NCBI GenBank assembly: GCA_020853995.1 | Contig: JADYXV010000054.1 | Location: forward strand, 1 to 7,105 | Reading direction: 5' to 3' | From: Novosphingobium sp. | GTDB lineage: Bacteria; Pseudomonadota; Alphaproteobacteria; Sphingomonadales; Sphingomonadaceae | Length of the DNA: 7,105 nt | Shown: positions 5,264 through 7,105 of the stretch, piece by piece | How positions within the stretch are numbered: the stretch's first letter is position 1 | Layout: each line of letters opens with the position of its first letter | Translations under genes and position numbers: made by a program | The notes under the pieces: model-generated | What the model was told of the DNA's origin: nothing | Seen by the model: the letters and a program-made list of their open reading frames with translations, nothing else | The model's database searches: none

Positions 5264-6046
5264 GTGTCAAAAAGACTTGAAGGCAAAGTCGCGCTTGTCA
5301 CCGGCGGCACCACCGGCATCGGCGCAGCCACCGTTGCGCGGCTGACCGCCGAAGGTGCCAAGGTTTGGTTCACCGGATCGAAGGAAGAGGCTGCCGCTGC
5401 ATTGGTGGCAGAAACCGGCGCGGTCTTTCGCAAGCACCGTGTGCAGGATGCAGCCGCCTGGGCACCATTGATCGATGAAATCATCGCCACCGAAGGCCGG
5501 TTGGACATTGCCTTTGCCAATGCGGGTACCGAAAGCGGCGATGGCAGCATCGAGGATGTGGGGATCGAAGGCTGGGACAATGTCGTGGCGGTCAACCAGA
5601 CCGGCGTGATGCTGACCGTACAGAACGCGATTCTGGGCATGAAGCGCAATCCCGAAGGCCCTGCCGGTTCGATCATCAACAATTCATCGATGAACGCCAC
5701 GCGGCCCCTGGGTAATTACGTGACCTATTCCGTCACCAAGGCGGCAGTTTGCGCGCTGGCCAAATCAGCCGCGGTGCATTGCGGGCAGCAGGGCTACAAG
5801 ATCCGCGTCAATGCGATTTTGCCCGGCGTGGTGGAAACGCCGCTGATCCAGCAGATCATGAACGCACAGCCCGATCCTGCAGCAGCGCGCGCGATGTATG
5901 AAGGCATGGCTCCGCTGAAGCGCATGGCGCAACTCAATGAAGTGGCGGGGCTGGTCGCCTATCTTTCCAGTGACGAGGCCGGGTTCATTTCCGGCGCGGA
6001 ATACGCAATCGATGGCGCGACGACCGCCGGAATGATGGGGGTTTGA
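5264..6046 (+). CDS. Short-chain dehydrogenase/reductase 1 (classical SDR, NADP-type motif)
   Basis: The 260-residue protein is a complete classical SDR, an NAD(P)-dependent alcohol/ketone oxidoreductase. It has the cofactor motif TGGTTGIG (13-20), NAG (86-88), catalytic N111, S142, Y155 and K159 (YSVTK), and the usual PGVVETP segment (187-193). At the end of the second beta strand it reads VWFTGSK (34-40) with no acidic residue, which in this family usually goes with NADP(H). The GTG at 5264 is chosen because GGGAG ends six bases before it and the protein then starts at the normal distance from the glycine motif; an in-frame start at 5195 would add 23 unlikely residues. It is the first gene of a tandem SDR operon divergent from the Rieske oxygenase, suggesting that it acts on a hydroxyl or keto group of the same substrate. 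Confidence 0.94.
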   Translation: MSKRLEGKVALVTGGTTGIGAATVARLTAEGAKVWFTGSKEEAAAALVAETGAVFRKHRVQDAAAWAPLIDEIIATEGRLDIAFANAGTESGDGSIEDVGIEGWDNVVAVNQTGVMLTVQNAILGMKRNPEGPAGSIINNSSMNATRPLGNYVTYSVTKAAVCALAKSAAVHCGQQGYKIRVNAILPGVVETPLIQQIMNAQPDPAAARAMYEGMAPLKRMAQLNEVAGLVAYLSSDEAGFISGAEYAIDGATTAGMMGV

Positions 6047-6051
6047 GCATT

Positions 6052-6867
6052 ATGGAATTATCTGCACAACGGCTGAAGGGCCGCGTTGCCTTCGTATCGG
6101 GCGGTCTTCGCGGGATCGGCCTTGCTTGTGCCCAGCGGTTTCTGGCCGAGGGTGCCGAAGTGGTGCTGTCAGACCTTGATGCTGAAGATAGCGATACGGT
6201 GCGCGATGTGATGGCACAGCTGGGGCAGGCCGCCAGCTATATCAGCGCGAACGTGGCCAAGGAAGAAGACTGGGAACGCGCGGTTGCGCTGGTCAAGGAA
6301 CGGCATGGCAAGTGCCACATCCTTGTGAACAATGCAGGCATCGATCTGACCGGCCCGGTTGAAGAGCTTTCGATGGATGGCTGGCGGCGGATCATGTCGA
6401 TCAACGTTGACGGCGTGTTCCTTGGTACCAAGCATTTCGTGCCGCTTATGGCGCAAAGCGGCACCGAGTTTCGCGGTGGATCATCGATCATCAATGTCAG
6501 CTCGATCATGGGGCTGGTGGGGATGAACGAGGTTTCCGCCTACAACGCCAGCAAGGGCGCGGTGCGGCTGTTCACCAAGGGCATCGCGATTGAATTTGCG
6601 CAAAAGAAGATGCCGATCCGCGCCAATTCGCTGCACCCCGGCTTTGTTGAAACGCCGTTGTTGAAGGCGGGCTTCCAGCGCTGGGTCGATCAGGGCTTTG
6701 CAGAAAAGCCCGATGATCTGGTGGCTGGCGTGGTGGGCATGACGCCGATCGGGCGGCTGGCCCAGCCGGAGGAACTGGCATCAGCCGCGTTCTTCCTGGC
6801 ATCTGAAGATTCCAGCTACATGACCGGCACCGAACTGGTGATCGACGGGGGATATACCGCGCAATGA
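6052..6867 (+). CDS. Short-chain dehydrogenase/reductase 2 (classical SDR, NAD-type motif)
   Basis: The 271-residue protein is a full classical SDR with SGGLRGIG (16-23), NNAG (93-96), N118, S151, Y164 and K168 (YNASK), and HPGFVETP (195-202). D41 at the end of the second beta strand (VVLSDLD) is the usual mark of NAD(H) preference. N67 replaces the Asp that commonly contacts the adenine ring. The sequence is hydroxysteroid-dehydrogenase-like in style (3alpha/20beta- or 7alpha-HSDH relatives), but the family is too broad to name a substrate. The start is taken as the ATG at 6052, five bases after the preceding SDR gene; a TTG at 6043, overlapping that gene's stop, is an alternative. Only a GGGGG run serves as a weak ribosome site, so translational coupling is likely. 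It overlaps the next SDR gene by ATGA. Confidence 0.94.
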   Translation: MELSAQRLKGRVAFVSGGLRGIGLACAQRFLAEGAEVVLSDLDAEDSDTVRDVMAQLGQAASYISANVAKEEDWERAVALVKERHGKCHILVNNAGIDLTGPVEELSMDGWRRIMSINVDGVFLGTKHFVPLMAQSGTEFRGGSSIINVSSIMGLVGMNEVSAYNASKGAVRLFTKGIAIEFAQKKMPIRANSLHPGFVETPLLKAGFQRWVDQGFAEKPDDLVAGVVGMTPIGRLAQPEELASAAFFLASEDSSYMTGTELVIDGGYTAQ

Positions 6868-7105
6868 CAATCGCTTTGGACAATGTGGTGGCTGTCGTCA
6901 CCGGTGCGGCTGGCGGGATTGGCCGCGAACTGGTGAAGGCGATGAAGGCCGCCAATGCCGTGGTGATCGCCACCGACATGGCCCCTTCAGCCGATATCGA
7001 AGGTGCGGACCATTACGTGCAGCATGACGTGACAAGTCAGGCCGATTGGCAGGCGGTGGCGGCGCTGGTACAGGAAAAGTACGGGCGGCTGGATGCGCTG
7101 GTGAA
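6864..7105 (+). CDS. Short-chain dehydrogenase/reductase 3, N-terminal part (cut by right edge)
   Basis: Eighty complete codons are visible. They begin MTIALDNVVAVVTGAAGGIG, with the SDR cofactor motif TGAAGGIG at residues 13-20, an Asp at the end of the second strand (IATD, D38) indicating NAD(H), and HDV (54-56) with D55 in the adenine-contact position. The fragment ends at LDALV, just before the expected NNAG motif, so the catalytic residues are not seen. Its ATG overlaps the stop of the preceding SDR gene (ATGA), showing a single translationally coupled operon. Sequence differences from the two upstream SDRs are large, so this is not a recent tandem duplication. Confidence 0.92.
   Translation, partial: MTIALDNVVAVVTGAAGGIGRELVKAMKAANAVVIATDMAPSADIEGADHYVQHDVTSQADWQAVAALVQEKYGRLDALV

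Noticed and set aside
1..7105. tRNA, rRNA, CRISPR array, insertion sequence or attachment site
   Set aside because: No cloverleaf, repeated spacer pattern, transposase motif or terminal inverted repeat pair was seen on either strand.

Overview
The window is GC-rich, and its gene style (closely packed catabolic operons, several GTG starts, a palindromic CCCCTCCCGC/GCGGGAGGGG intergenic element) suggests an alphaproteobacterium, most likely a sphingomonad such as Novosphingobium or Sphingobium. That placement is inference; no ribosomal or other marker gene is present. Everything recognisable belongs to an accessory catabolic cluster, probably for a cyclic or aromatic substrate with an acyl side chain, such as a steroid, terpenoid or aryl-alkanoate. 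The sequence does not identify the substrate.

Layout. Positions 1-664 (minus strand) hold a two-gene unit: a DUF35/OB-fold protein followed by an SCP2/SCPx-type thiolase that runs off the left edge, overlapping by ATGA. Positions 665-844 are a noncoding stretch with two GGGACAAC repeats, a candidate operator, a small inverted repeat and an 18-bp tandem duplication. Positions 845-1612 (minus) encode a LuxR-type regulator with an autoinducer-binding-like domain; no luxI-type synthase is visible. It is divergent from an acyl-CoA dehydrogenase at 1754-2851 (plus), with a 141-bp shared promoter region. A strong GC-rich hairpin at 2884-2905 separates the dehydrogenase from the convergent pair of a Rieske oxygenase alpha subunit (3686-5098, minus) and a ThuA-like protein (2913-3689, minus), which overlap by ATGA. 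Divergent from the Rieske gene, across 165 bp, are three short-chain dehydrogenases/reductases in tandem on the plus strand (5264-6046, 6052-6867 and 6864 to the right edge).

How the parts may work together (inference): the Rieske enzyme hydroxylates the ring or skeleton, the SDRs oxidise or epimerise hydroxyls, the acyl-CoA dehydrogenase introduces a double bond into a CoA-activated chain, and the thiolase/DUF35 pair cleaves the chain by a thiolytic or retro-aldol reaction. The LuxR protein is the obvious candidate regulator. A 17-bp element, CCTAGnnTTTTGCnnAG, occurs upstream of two separate transcription units with a weaker relative upstream of a third, so it could be a cluster-wide operator. 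The least explained parts are the translationally coupled Rieske-ThuA pair, the DUF35 protein without zinc-ribbon cysteines, and the dehydrogenase without a recognisable catalytic glutamate.
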